Assembly (NCBI GenBank): GCA_950022655.1
Contig: OX465584.1
Location: 8,151,124-8,215,123, forward strand
Length of the DNA: 64,000 nucleotides
Origin: Alentia gelatinosa
Lineage: Eukaryota; Annelida; Polychaeta; Phyllodocida; Polynoidae
Reading direction: 5' to 3'
The notes beneath the pieces were generated by a model that had not been told where the DNA came from, made no database searches, and worked only from the letters and a program-made list of their open reading frames with translations. A program made the translations under genes and the position numbers. Of the stretch, positions 53,900 through 64,000 are shown one piece after another (the first letter of the stretch is position 1; each line of letters starts with the position of its first letter).

Positions 53900-54880
53900 A
53901 AAGCCTGGCTACTTGCGTACACTTACATACAACATGGAAAATTGGGGAGCAATATACACCTATACCCATAAATACACCAAATACCAACCTCTGCTGTACA
54001 AATGGTAGTTAACATGTACCACCATACTTTTTTTTGCAACGCATTGATTTCATGTCATCCTCATTTCATTGATTCTATCTCGCCTTCATATCACACCAAC
54101 TAGTGCATGAGATGATAGATCCGGCAGAACATCAATTTTTACTTTTTGAGTGTGGGCCACACGCTTATATAATTTGCCTAAGGATTGGAATGGTCACATA
54201 GACTTTCAGCATGCTGCAAATAAGTAACCCTACACTACCTGCGAGCAAATCATGTGATAATGTGAAAGGAGCAGAGGACCAGTGTCTCAGGGTTTTAGAG
54301 GCGTGCCCAGCTGACCATGACTAATCTCTAGAGCCCGACATACCTCATACACCCACTGGTGCTTGATATGTTTGGATCCCAGTTGTAGAAATGGCAAGTT
54401 GACTGGGACCAGGTGGATTACAGAAAATGACCCATAGACTGGATATAACTGAAACCTTTTAATTATTATCTATGTATTTATAATTTCAAGCTCATTCATG
54501 ATCATGCCATTTGCACCTAGTATGTTTTTTATGCATGTCAGTTGTATACTTGATTGATGATAGGATCTGTACATGAATTCCTATAATCTGGGGAAATAAA
54601 TACAATTATAGGTTTATGTCTGGCTGAATAGAATTGATAGAATAAAATGGAATTGGTTGAAACTGATAGATAACAAGATTTCTGCAATCCCGGAAAGGGT
54701 CCGTCCTTATTACGCAAACATTTTGGTAATTTTTTGCGTTGTTCTTTGTCCTATTGCGTACAAGATTGGGAGGGGTCAACATTTTCAGAATTTTGCGTAC
54801 TTTCTTCACGGATGACCCCAAAATAAATGCAATGAAGTTGAAGTCAGAAGTCAATTGTAAAATGTGTAAGGAGCAATAAA
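53900..54880. other. No gene recognised
   Basis: AT-rich. 54740-54800 (TTGTCCTATTGCGTACAAGAT, TTTTGCGTACTTTC) resembles 16230-16300, indicating a further dispersed repeat. Confidence 0.3.
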
Positions 54881-54889
54881 TATGAAACC

Positions 54890-55278
54890 AACAAGTTTTG
54901 GTCAAAGTGGTAGTTCTCCACGAGATTGATGCGGAGTGATATGGACGAGGCGATAGCCGAGGGAATATCACATAGTGTTCAAACGAGTTGTAGAACAACG
55001 ACTTAGACAAAAACGAGTTGCTTTCTGTATGTATTTCACCCCTGTACACACTAAAACAATGGACAGCACACAGGATATAGTTGGATATAAGATGGGGGCT
55101 AACGAAGCACAACCTATTCCCACCGCTTTGCGATCACGGATAGAGAGAACGGCCATTGCAACGAAAATTTCCCACAACACACAGGATATAGACCATGGAG
55201 AACGGACTGCAATACTCATAGGGGCATGGAGAACGAGTTCCCAATGTTAAGCCTATGGGACAAGCACACCAGGGCTGA
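54890..55278. mobile_element. Foldback element FB-C, extended
   Basis: Hairpin GTTCTCCAC-GA-GATTGATGC against GTTCAAAC-GA-GTTGTAGAAC, apex GGACGAGGCGATAGCCGAGG; then TTTCACCCCTGTACACACTA, a 100-bp extra segment, and CCCAATGTTAAGCCTATGG to CCAGGGCTGAGCTAA. Confidence 0.65.
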
Positions 55279-55439
55279 GCTAATGCTGGAGATTGCGCAC
55301 TCTCACCGGTCTAAGGCCACTCAAAAAAAACACCTTGTTTATCATCACCAAGCCATGAAAAATATGATGAGGGCCCTTTTTTGTTTTTTTTGCTGGATCA
55401 AAGATGGCTTAAAAGTGTCATAAAATGGGCTTTAGACAT

Positions 55440-55520
55440 ACAGTAAAACCCTGCGTAAGCGGTCACCCTCCATTCCAGGCCAAAATGTCCGCTTATGCAG
55501 GGTGCCTGTGTATGCAGGGT
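55440..55520. mobile_element. hAT-like MITE termini, CAGTAAAACCCTGC
   Basis: ACAGTAAAACCCTGCGTAAG and the repeated TATGCAGGGT words form a short end-to-end remnant (CCGCTTATGCAGGG). Confidence 0.45.
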
Positions 55521-55819
55521 TTTCAGATTTATACTGCTTATACATTGAAAGCATCCCTGGCATGAGGAGCATTAATTTTATACCAAATGCACATACTTTT
55601 CATAATTTCTATCGAGGTTCATCTTATTTTAACCAAAAAAATATATATATATATCTTCTAAAATCGTTTTTGCAGATGCGCGCGGTGATGAGAAAGAAGT
55701 TAGTTTTTCTTTTAGTGGCCTAACAATGGGCAGTGACCTGTATGAGATCTCCCAGTGTTGTTCAACAGTCCCCTGTCGGGATGTCCTCCCTTCAGACCCA
55801 GTGAATACATCAACGCTCT

Positions 55820-56060
55820 CTGATTGCTTTAACACACGGCGATGAGACCCCGGAGACCGGGCGGGGCCGCCCCCCGTCCCCGGGGACCGTCCTCGGGCGC
55901 CCGGCCGCCGCCCGCACAAAGCCCGAGGTCAGCCTTGACGGCCCTTTGTGTCGGCAATTGGTGCCCGGACCAGGATAGGCCGGATGAGGGTGACGCGACC
56001 AGGATCAAGCCAATAGAGGGGAGGGAGCGGGGCGGGCGGGAGAGGGCGGCACTGTGACCG
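55820..56060. promoter_or_regulatory. CpG-rich island
   Basis: Contains an inverted pair, CACAAAGCCC and GGCCCTTTGTG (55914 and 55940), and GGGGCGGGCGGGAGAGGGCG. Frames are not supported. Confidence 0.35.
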
Positions 56061-56449
56061 TCTCAATCAGCCTGTGACTGGGGACAGAGCCCTCTGTGGT
56101 GGCTCTGTGGGCGGCACTGTGCGCCAGCGTAATGTGGCAGTTGTTAAAGAGACAACTTGGTTTGACGTTTCTTTTAAAAGTTCACAATTCAATTATGGGG
56201 TTCTGTGTTAGGGGAGGGACGAGCGGACATCTATACTATACTCTAGGGGCAGAGCTCGGTTGTACAAACGTGAACGGTGAACGGTAATTAATATTGTGAT
56301 GCTGAACTCCGGCCTACTTCGTTTTTCATGAAACTGAAGTAGATTGCCACACACAAATCTAAAATCTAAAACATATTACCAAATGAGATTTTCTTTATTA
56401 CAGGCTTCCATGAGAAATAGTTTTAAGAATTAGATGTGATAATATTCAG

Positions 56450-57470
56450 TGCATGCAGCCTCCCTACTCATCATCACAATGTACAGTCACTGCAATTCTA
56501 CTCATCATCAAAAGACACACGGAGAATTCACTGCTTTCAGTCTCCCTACTCATTATCAAAAGACACACTGCCTTCAGGTCCTACTCATTATCAAAAGGAT
56601 GCAATCACTGTCCTAAGTCTTTCTACTCATTATCAAAAGATACACTAATTGTCCTCAGTCTCCCTACTCATTATCAAAAGGCACCCTCACTGCCCTCAGT
56701 CTCTCTACTCTTTTTCAAAGACACACTGCCTTGAGGTCCTACTCATTATCAAAAAAATGCAATCACTGTCCTCAGTCTCTTACTTATTATAAAAAAAACA
56801 CCCACTGTCCTCAGTCTCCCTACTCTTTATTGAAAGACACTCGCTGGCCTCAAGTCTCCTACTCATTATCAAATGGCACCCTCACTGCCCTCAGTCTCCT
56901 ACTCATTATCAAAAAGACACTGCCCTCCGCGTCCTTACTCATTATCAAAAGACACTAACTACCCTTAGTCTCCCTACTCATTATGAAAAGACACTCACTG
57001 CCATCAGCATCCCTACTTATTATCAAAAGATACACTAATTGCCCTCAGTCTTACTGCTCATTATCAGAACACACTCACTGCCCTCAGTCTTCCTATTCAT
57101 TATCAAAAGGCAAAGTCACCCTCCGCAGTCTTACTACTCAGTATCGAAAGACACTCACTGCCCTTAGTCTCCCTACTCATTATGAAAAGACACACTCACT
57201 TCCCTCAGTCACCCTACTCATTATGAAAAGACACACTTACTGCCATTAGCATCCCTACTCATTATCAAAAGATACATTAATTGCCCTCAGTCTCCCTACT
57301 CATTATCAAAAGATACACTAATAGCCCTCAGTCTCCCTACTCTTTATCAAAAGATACACTAATTGCCCTCAGTCTCCCTACTCATTATCGAAAGGCACAC
57401 TCACTGCCCTCAGTCTTATTACTTATTATCAAAAGACACACTCACTGCCCTCGGTCACCGTTCTCATTAA
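56450..57470. repeat. 41-bp minisatellite, about 24 units
   Basis: CCCTCAGTCTCCCTACTCAT-TATCAAAAGACACACTCACTG with frequent small indels. Frames through it repeat PYSLSKDT-like words. Confidence 0.9.
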
Positions 57471-57519
57471 CAGAAACATCGCTTGCAGCCAATCAGGACA
57501 TTCACACGCTAGTTCCTGT

Positions 57520-57780
57520 AAACACCACTGGGCGGCGCGGCGGAACGCGCACTCTTATTAAAATGGAGTCTCTATTGAATTCCTGAGGCTGGTACCAGAC
57601 CTGACCCGGGCTACCTTGCCAGGCGACTCGCGGGGAACAGGCTCTAGACATCGGGAATCGATGGAGAAGGAGGGAGTCTCATCACGTGGTTCCTGCCAGG
57701 TGAAAGCGAGGCCAGGCTAAGATGGCCGCCGCCATTGGCCGCCGCCATTTTACATATTCCTCCAATAGCCAATATGGAAA
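57520..57780. promoter_or_regulatory. Promoter-like segment with paired YY1-like sites
   Basis: AAGATGGCCGCCGCC (57719) and GCCGCCGCCATTTT (57739) are YY1-type words in opposite orientation around CCATTGG, with an E-box ATCACGTGG (57683). Either strand could start here: ATG on plus at 57721 or on minus at 57752. Confidence 0.4.
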
Positions 57781-57821
57781 TCCTCCTTGTTCATACGCAC
57801 TGTGCAAATAATATCTTGTTT

Positions 57822-58125
57822 TATCTCATCCCTGGTATGTCTCCCCCCCCCCCTAGACTTGAAATCGGGAACCCGTATCCAACGCCCATGGAGTATTTAT
57901 AAAAAATACCCAATGGGGGTTGTGTCACAAACGTTAGCCCATTAGTCATTGTGAAGGGTGGGATAAATTGAGAAACCTATTCAAGTTTAGGGTGAGAGCT
58001 CGATCCAATCGATTTTGAATTGCTAGGTAATTCACGCGGCTTCGCCTTGTGAATTACTACACGATTCAAACTCAATGGGATACGAGCTTTGACATTAAAC
58101 GTTCATAGGTTTCCTCTATAATTCC
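57822..58125. mobile_element. Foldback element FB-B
   Basis: TTTTATCTCATCCCTGGTAT, module with AACGCCCATGGAGTATTTAT, then hairpin TTTAGGGTGAGAGCTC to GAGCTTTGACATTAAAC and CACGCGGCTTCGCCTTGTG apex (inverted orientation). Confidence 0.7.
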
Positions 58126-58129
58126 CACG

Positions 58130-59330
58130 GTACAGCAAAATCTGTTAGCTTTCCAGAAAGTAGTAGGAGGCTTCAGGTTGGTAATCTAAGAGGAGGACTG
58201 ACGTGTGGCCCCTTTCATTTTAATCACGACATTTATTGATCAGTTTCTTGATCATAGAAAAAGCCTCCCCCCCTCCATCCTTTGGTTTTATCTAAAAACA
58301 ATGATAGTATCACCACCAAGTATTTTTCAGTTCCAACTTTCACTTTTTGTTAAACGGAAAAACTCGTCTATATACCTACCATATCTAAAAATCTATGATT
58401 CTGGTCGGATCTGCTTGGAGCTACTCCCACACATAGAGACAGAGTAAAACAGATCTAGGGTTGGAGACTGATGTGCCACGAGAGTGAGATTCTCGTGCTG
58501 AGAAAAAATCGAAACTTCTATCGTTTCAGTAGGTTTATACCCAGAATTACTTTTCTTTTTTTGCTTCATGTCAAGCCATGTTTTTGGGGGTTTTTTTATT
58601 AGGGAATATTTGTGTTTCACAATCACCGAATTCGGCTATATAGCCGTTCTTCCATTCGGGCCCTTGCCCTACTCCTCATTCTAATGGTGGGTGCTAAACC
58701 GAATGGGCCATGTCAAAGACAAAATTCCAAACAGTACTTTTCTGATATCCTTACCTTGCGAGAAGCTTCTGAGACTATAGACTGGTTCCCTGCCCCAATT
58801 AACAATGGGACATGTAACGCCTAGCGAGAGCAACGTAAACATTCTCTAGTTCCCCCCTCATTTGCAGTGGCAAGGAAACCAGCACAACCTCTCTCTAGAC
58901 TGTTGGTATATTCCGCCTTGCCTCGTAGCGGATACCCAGTAACGAGCGTATCTAGACATGTAATGTGGCTGGGGTGTGTGGGGAGGGTTATCACTGTTTA
59001 TTGGTTCATTATCTCTTTGTTTTACACAAGAAAAATATTTTTTTAAATTGAAAATGAAAAAAAAAAGTATTTCGTCGGAAAATAGGAAAACTGTCATCTT
59101 AGTGAGAACCACATGAAAGCTCATTTATTTCACACACACACACAAAAATTCCAAAAAATATTTTCCAAAACAAAACAGCGGACGAGAAAAATTCTAACAC
59201 CTTAGCTCGTTAATTTCACCAACTGCACACCATACGAAAGCTTGGGTCTGCAGTAGTTAATATATTCAGATCGATCACTGTGAGAGAAAAAAGGCAGGCG
59301 CATTATCTCCATCCACAAGTGATGTTCACG
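58130..59330. other. No gene recognised
   Basis: Two frames of 70-80 codons (58205-58447 and 58612-58824, plus) show no domain and no splice context. AT-rich with CA repeats at 59131. Confidence 0.3.
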
Positions 59331-59389
59331 TCTACGGGACTGCTTTGCTCTTTGAGGTACGACAACTAAACCCTACAGAGTCCTGAAAG

Positions 59390-59560
59390 CAGTAAGAACG
59401 TACAGCCCACGTGACCCCAGACGTCAATATGACGTATGACGTAGTCACACCCCGCCACCACAAAAACACGTGACGTATGACGTCATCCGTTACCGGACGC
59501 GGGCGGCGTACGCGGGGAATGCTGGGATGGAGGCCCGGGTTGGGCGTTCGTCCATAGCTC
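59390..59560. promoter_or_regulatory. Promoter-like segment with CRE and E-box words
   Basis: CACGTG at 59409 and 59467, TGACGT at 59430, 59437 and 59471, TGACGTCA at 59478, and AATGCTGGGATGG (ZNF143-like complement) at 59519. It abuts hAT-like copy D. Confidence 0.45.
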
Positions 59561-59563
59561 AGC

Positions 59564-60150
59564 TCACTCTCCAAGCAGAGTTCCTGCGCTCTCTTTCCAG
59601 CGGAAGCTTATATCTCTGCACCGACTTGCCTTTTTGAACCAAATCCTGCCCAAATGCCAATTTTTCATGTATCCTAAATTCTGAACACTTTGAGGGGTAT
59701 TTTTGTATTTGTAGATGGAGATGCACATAATTTTATGGTAAATAACATACACTCCTTCCTGTTATTTGTTATGTCAAAGCAGACATAGTCTCAGGGATTA
59801 CTTTCTACAGTGGAATGAACCTCATGTGTTGTAGAGTTTCGTTTGTTGCAGGGGCAGTCTAACCGACTGGGGATTCACGTTATAAAAGGGTTTACAGCTG
59901 AAAAAGAAACAGCTTTGAAGCCCATTTGACAATTTCAGTATTTCCTAACTCAAAATATAGTTGTTTGGGTTTCATGACTTTTGACTGTTACCCCGTTTTG
60001 CATCCAAAATGTAGGGTGGTTCTACCTGTCTTTAGTGGAAACCTGGGGAACCACTATTGGGTTGAGGCAGAGATTAGTAAGTGCTGGCGCCGCAAAAGAT
60101 CTGCTGGGAGAGTGAGGGCTAGCGATATGAAAGATCTGCTGGGAGAGTGA
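59564..60150 (+). mobile_element. hAT-like element family M4, copy D
   Basis: TCACTCTCCAAGCAGAG to CTGCTGGGAGAGTGA, flanked by a perfect GCTCAGC direct repeat. An extra GATCTGCTGGGAGAGTGA 35 bp earlier shows the right terminus is duplicated. Confidence 0.9.
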
Positions 60151-60439
60151 GCTCAGCAGCACCGCGTGCCTGGCACTGGGCAATGGCTTATTGGGAAAAG
60201 AATATTATCATCAGACAGCAATCAGAAGTTAGAGGAGAAAGATGAATGAGGATGTAGATCACCGATAACCCTTCAGAGCCGAGTGACGGGCTGACAGGCT
60301 GATAACCCTTTACACCCGTGTTGCGCAGGAAGTGTAGACGGTGTCTGGGATACAGAACGGAGATCCCACAGCAGATTGTTTTTTTATATTGAATAAATTT
60401 TACGACATACAATAATTGCCATTATATATATTATAGTAA

Positions 60440-60555
60440 AACCGGATGAGTTTTAATCTGGGCCCCCGTATGCGACGACTGGAGTCTGGCGTAGTGATAT
60501 CACGAGGCGGAGCAGAGTGATATCCGGAGCCAAAACTCCAGGAGTTTTAACAAGG
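60440..60555. mobile_element. Foldback element FB-D fragment
   Basis: AAAACCGGATGAGTTTTAAT to CCAAAACTCCAGGAGTTTTA with arms GTGATATCAC/GTGATATCC and apex CACGAGGCGGAGCAGAGTG. Confidence 0.6.
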
Positions 60556-60559
60556 AAAT

Positions 60560-61190
60560 AATTCATCAATAAATTTGAAATTTACAAAAAAAATATCTAA
60601 AATGAAGTATTTGTTATAAACCTCATAATTCTGATCTCAGATGATAATGTCTCCGTCCCCTAGAAGTATACACCGATACTGGCACCCGTCTCCTAGTTTT
60701 AAGGGTTTAAAAATATTCAACAATAATTTTATAAAGTTGACCATCCTTAGCGGAGGGCGAATGATCGCGTTTTTTCACATGTATTGTGTTTTGGTTACGG
60801 TTAATATTTCGGAAAATACAATTAAATTGAGATGTGTGGAGATATGTCTAAATGCTCCTATATTGCGGGCTGGATAGTGCTGTGGAACAGTAACCATTTC
60901 CAAAGATTTCCTACAGATATTAAATATGTTACATGCCGGAAAAGGGCTAAGTGACCATCTGTGGAATTTCATAAATTTTGAAGGGCATTGAATAGTAAGG
61001 GAATATATCACCATGGCAACATATCGATAATATGTAGTTAGGAATCTTATCCACATAACTTGCCCTAGAGTAGAACCTTCCACAATAGAACTAGAAACCT
61101 TCAACTTCATCAGTACAGCCTGCTTCTTATGCCGCATCTTCACTCCCTCATATTATACCCTCATCCATAGACTTATATAGAACTGGATTG
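60560..61190. other. No gene recognised
   Basis: AT-rich; no repeat or exon assigned. Confidence 0.3.
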
Positions 61191-61194
61191 AGAA

Positions 61195-61275
61195 TCGTAT
61201 AAATACACAATAGTCCACGAGTCTGGATGCACTGTAATCGTCATCGAGGCAAAGCCGAGTGACGATTACAGCGCA
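61195..61275. mobile_element. Foldback hairpin, FB-F type
   Basis: CCACGAGTCTGGATGCACTG, TAATCGTCATCGAGGC, AAAGCCGAGTGACGATTA: CGAG at 61218, 61242 and 61254. The distal arm is lost after AGCGCAT. Confidence 0.65.
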
Positions 61276-61394
61276 TATTACAACTTTTCACAATTTTTTA
61301 ATCTGGCAGCACTTTGATGTCACCTGCAAGTTGAAGGACTGAAGCGTTGGAGAATATTTCCCTAAGTATCTTATTTATTCATCAATACTGTATG

Positions 61395-61630
61395 CATGGC
61401 AGATGGATCCGCCAGTCAGTTTCTTTAAGGTCCTTTCTGATTGGTTGATGCCGCAACCAATCACGACTCAGTTTCTATAAGGTCCTTTCTGATTGGCTGA
61501 TGCTGCAACTAAACAGGGCTCAGTTTATATAAGGTCCTTTCTGATTGGATGATGCCACAACCAATCACGGCTCAGTTTCTATGAGGTCCTTTCTGATTGG
61601 CTGATGCTGCCACCAATCATGGCTCGCGGT
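61395..61630. repeat. 52-bp tandem repeat carrying inverted CCAAT pairs
   Basis: Four units of CTCAGTTTCTATAAGGTCCT-TTCTGATTGGCTGATGCTGC-AACCAATCACGG. Each has ATTGG and CCAAT about 15 bp apart. Confidence 0.85.
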
Positions 61631-61856
61631 GGCAGTTCTGGCGTGACCAAACACCTTAAAATGGTTCATGTGTCAAACTATTCCACACTTACATGTTAAA
61701 CCGTGTTTTTATTACTACAACCTGTGAAGTGAAAACATATGGCTGCTCTAATCAGATAAAAGTGACGGGCTGATGATAAGAGGTGGTGGGTGGAGGTGTG
61801 GGGTGGAGATAAGAGAGAGGGGGTAGATACTGTAGTGTAGGATGGAGATGAGGTGT

Positions 61857-62130
61857 TTATCTTAGCCTGATATAAACGTCCATAGGCTTAACATAAGGAA
61901 CTCGTACTCAACAGGCTTATGAACACGGTAACCCATACTCAATGGGCAATAAACAGATAAACCTGTCCAGGCTAAGATAATATCAGAAACGTCTTCGTGT
62001 TTGATCTCTGTCGCCATTTGCCATCTTGTTTGAAGCGCTCCAGAATATTCACTTAGTTATCGCCTCGTTCATATCCCTGAACACTTCAAACTTGATGGCG
62101 TACAGGGAAACAGACACAACTCTCATCAGG
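61857..62130. mobile_element. Foldback element FB-F with shared module
   Basis: TTATCTTAGCCTGATATA and AGGCTAAGATAA bound a module with GTCCATAGGCTTAACATAAG. Then comes a hairpin GCCATCTTGTTTGAAG to CTTCAAACTTGATGGC, where CTTG faces CTTG (CTCG in relatives). Confidence 0.65.
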
Positions 62131-62134
62131 TTCT

Positions 62135-62620
62135 TTCTTAGGGTTGACAGTGAGGAGGTAGAGTTTCAAATATGTTGTCTCATTATTATATCATCTTGCA
62201 CTAGGTGGCAGTCTGGCAGTACCCATTTGACCTGTCTTAACTCTACTCTATTTTCCATAATATCTATCCACAAAAATAATATATGAATATGCACTTTTTC
62301 ACTATTTTCACGAGATTATGTATTTGTAAGACTGCTACGGGCTATCGAATCCAGATACAGCTGGACACACAATCCTTGTGAGGAATTATGAGCAATAAAG
62401 TGAAATAAACGGAAGGTGTTTATATAAGATTAAATTAAATGAAAAAGGAGAAAAAGAAGAAGAAAATGTATAGGAGCGAAGTTACTGGGGTGGAGACGTA
62501 GGGGTGTAGGTACCGGCTGCAAAGTTGGACAGAGATCCAAACCGTTGATCCTCATACACCTGTTATTATGGGGTAGAGGCGAGTTGGATTTTGTAGCGTG
62601 ACCCTCCACACAACCCGGCA
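62135..62620. other. No gene recognised
   Basis: AT-rich with an AAG-rich run at 62440-62470. Confidence 0.3.
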
Positions 62621-62627
62621 GTTTCTT

Positions 62628-62895
62628 CGTCTGGGTAGTTTAACGTCCAATACGTTCTATCAGACTAACTGAGGGTTTTATCAAATCTATGAGATGAATT
62701 TAGGTAGAAATCTCACCCTTACACATTTAACTGAAAATCCTTTTACCTCCCACACCACATAGACATGGCATGAGAAGGACTGGCCTTTGATAAATCTAGC
62801 ACTGCTAGGGATGAAGGGGAAAAGTGGCTGTAGTGAGACTCGAACCCACAAAGTCTGAAATCCCATGCTCTTGACCACAGATCTAACTCCGCACC
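62628..62895 (-). mobile_element. SINE, body type 1
   Basis: TTTAACGTCCAATACGTTC body, core shortened at AAATCTAGCACTGC, tRNA head with GAGACTCGAACCCACAA and GACCACAGATCTAACTCC. Confidence 0.75.
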
Positions 62896-63105
62896 CCCAC
62901 CCCCACCCCCACCCCGCAGGGCCTGCATCCAATCAGCACGGGATGCACTCAAAGTGCGTCACTCTCCACCCCTCCGTGTTTACCCTCACAACAGACACCC
63001 CTACACCTCTCACACACCCACCCACTCACCCACACCTCCCTCCCGCCCACAACCCACCACCCACACCCCCTCCCACCCACCCACCACCCGCCCACCATAC
63101 ACATA
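62896..63105. repeat. C-rich simple sequence
   Basis: CCCCCACCCCCACC and CACCCACC runs; Pro/His frames are compositional. Confidence 0.8.
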
Positions 63106-63179
63106 CAGCTCACACTTCTAGGAACACTTCCGGGATCTTCATCCACAAGGTCGAACAGGTTTCCGTGAACTAGTTTCAA

Positions 63180-64000
63180 CATTTTGTTTTTGTTTTGTTA
63201 GGTGCAAGCTCTGACAAAGTGAGGTGTTTTTTTAGCTGCAATCTGAATATCTTGTTACAAGCATGTCCAATGAGGGACAGCAAACTACGTTCACTCAATA
63301 CAAATCAAGAAAGAGAATGAATGAGATGAGTTCTCAATCAAATTTTGAAATAGCTTCATGTTGTTTCTTAAACAGTTCCATATCTTTATCTCCACTGATA
63401 AGTGGACTATATTGAACTGCGCGGATGATCTATTTTAAAATGTATCTTGTTTGCTTGTCTTGTATTTTTCGGCAGCAGATCTAGCAATCCTTTGTCATAG
63501 GGATTTTTATATACAACCTATATTACTACATCCTGTCTGTAGTTTTACGACTTAAGGACGACAGATAGTAGTTCCCCTGTTTTCCTAACATACATGTACA
63601 TATATGATATTTGCTAAACCAGATTTCTGATGGGATGGGTCAATATTTTTATCTCGCCACCTAATTCAATGATACATGTTATTCGGATGGCTTTTCAATT
63701 TGTCTTTTGGGTCATTCAACGTTCAGTATGTTTTATTTTTATTTTGCATTCGGCGATATTTTGCCGTTCTACGAAGTAGAACAGTTTTACAACAACAGTT
63801 GTTACACAACTTATTTACAATTTGCGCTGTGATAAAATTTATCTCTGGCAATATGGTTTTTCGTTAACATAGGCTTACTGGACTATACTCATCCTAATAC
63901 TAGTTTCACTCTTACTATTGGTTATTCTATTTGTACTGTTCTATTAGACCATGGATTTTCAGACACTTCTCTCCTATTGTGGCTTGCTCCTAACCAATTT
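63180..64000. other. No gene recognised
   Basis: AT-rich to the window end. Frames are below 65 codons and lack domains. Confidence 0.3.

Noticed and set aside
56436..57586. Repetitive frames with SLLIIKRHT-like words
   Set aside because: Frames of the 41-bp minisatellite broken by indels.

Overview
This looks like nuclear DNA from a metazoan, probably a marine invertebrate. A lophotrochozoan would fit, but that is a guess from repeat style and is not proven. Coding matter is scarce and sits in short exons with GT-AG borders. Most of the 64 kb is non-autonomous mobile elements, minisatellites and GC-rich promoter-like islands. No rRNA gene, functional tRNA gene, CRISPR array or bacterial operon was seen.

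The one gene identified with confidence is cytosolic cysteinyl-tRNA synthetase (CARS1) on the minus strand. Three consecutive exons (27012-26924, 26072-25976, 5618-5520) encode about 95 residues, from the first zinc-ligand cysteine and the HIGH-type signature into the following helical region. Reading frame is kept across both splice junctions. The intron between the last two exons is 20.4 kb and packed with repeats. A GC-rich island at 32290-32830 is a candidate 5' end. The remaining 5' and 3' exons were not found.

A plus-strand first exon (1401-1526) ends in a strong splice donor, and that donor region has been amplified into a roughly 40-bp minisatellite. Weaker exon candidates are 10146-10418 (+), 40287-40431 (-), a phase-compatible plus-strand set at 41136-41234, 47057-47356 and 48072-48157, and 53446-53501 (-). 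None of these has a recognised product.

Mobile elements dominate. There is a tRNA-derived SINE family (13 copies) with two alternative bodies, TTAA-flanked piggyBac-like MITEs, and a hAT-like family with 7-8 bp target duplications (4 copies). A MITE family has TIRs near GGGCCCGTTTAATAATCTAG. A large set of foldback elements combines a shared TTATCTCACCCC...GGGGTGAGATAA module with interchangeable hairpins. In these hairpins the breaks in the palindrome are repeatedly CGAG facing CGAG on the same strand (or the CTCG complement), which is the most unusual structural signal here. One reverse transcriptase remnant of a non-LTR retrotransposon is visible at 19760-20000.

GC-rich islands near 1.0, 11.0, 15.5, 16.5, 17.6, 18.9, 32.5, 38.1, 43.0, 45.7, 51.9, 55.9, 57.7 and 59.4 kb carry CCAAT, CRE, E-box, NRF1-like, YY1-like and CTCF-like words. 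They are the likeliest promoters or insulators, but few can be tied to a gene from sequence alone.
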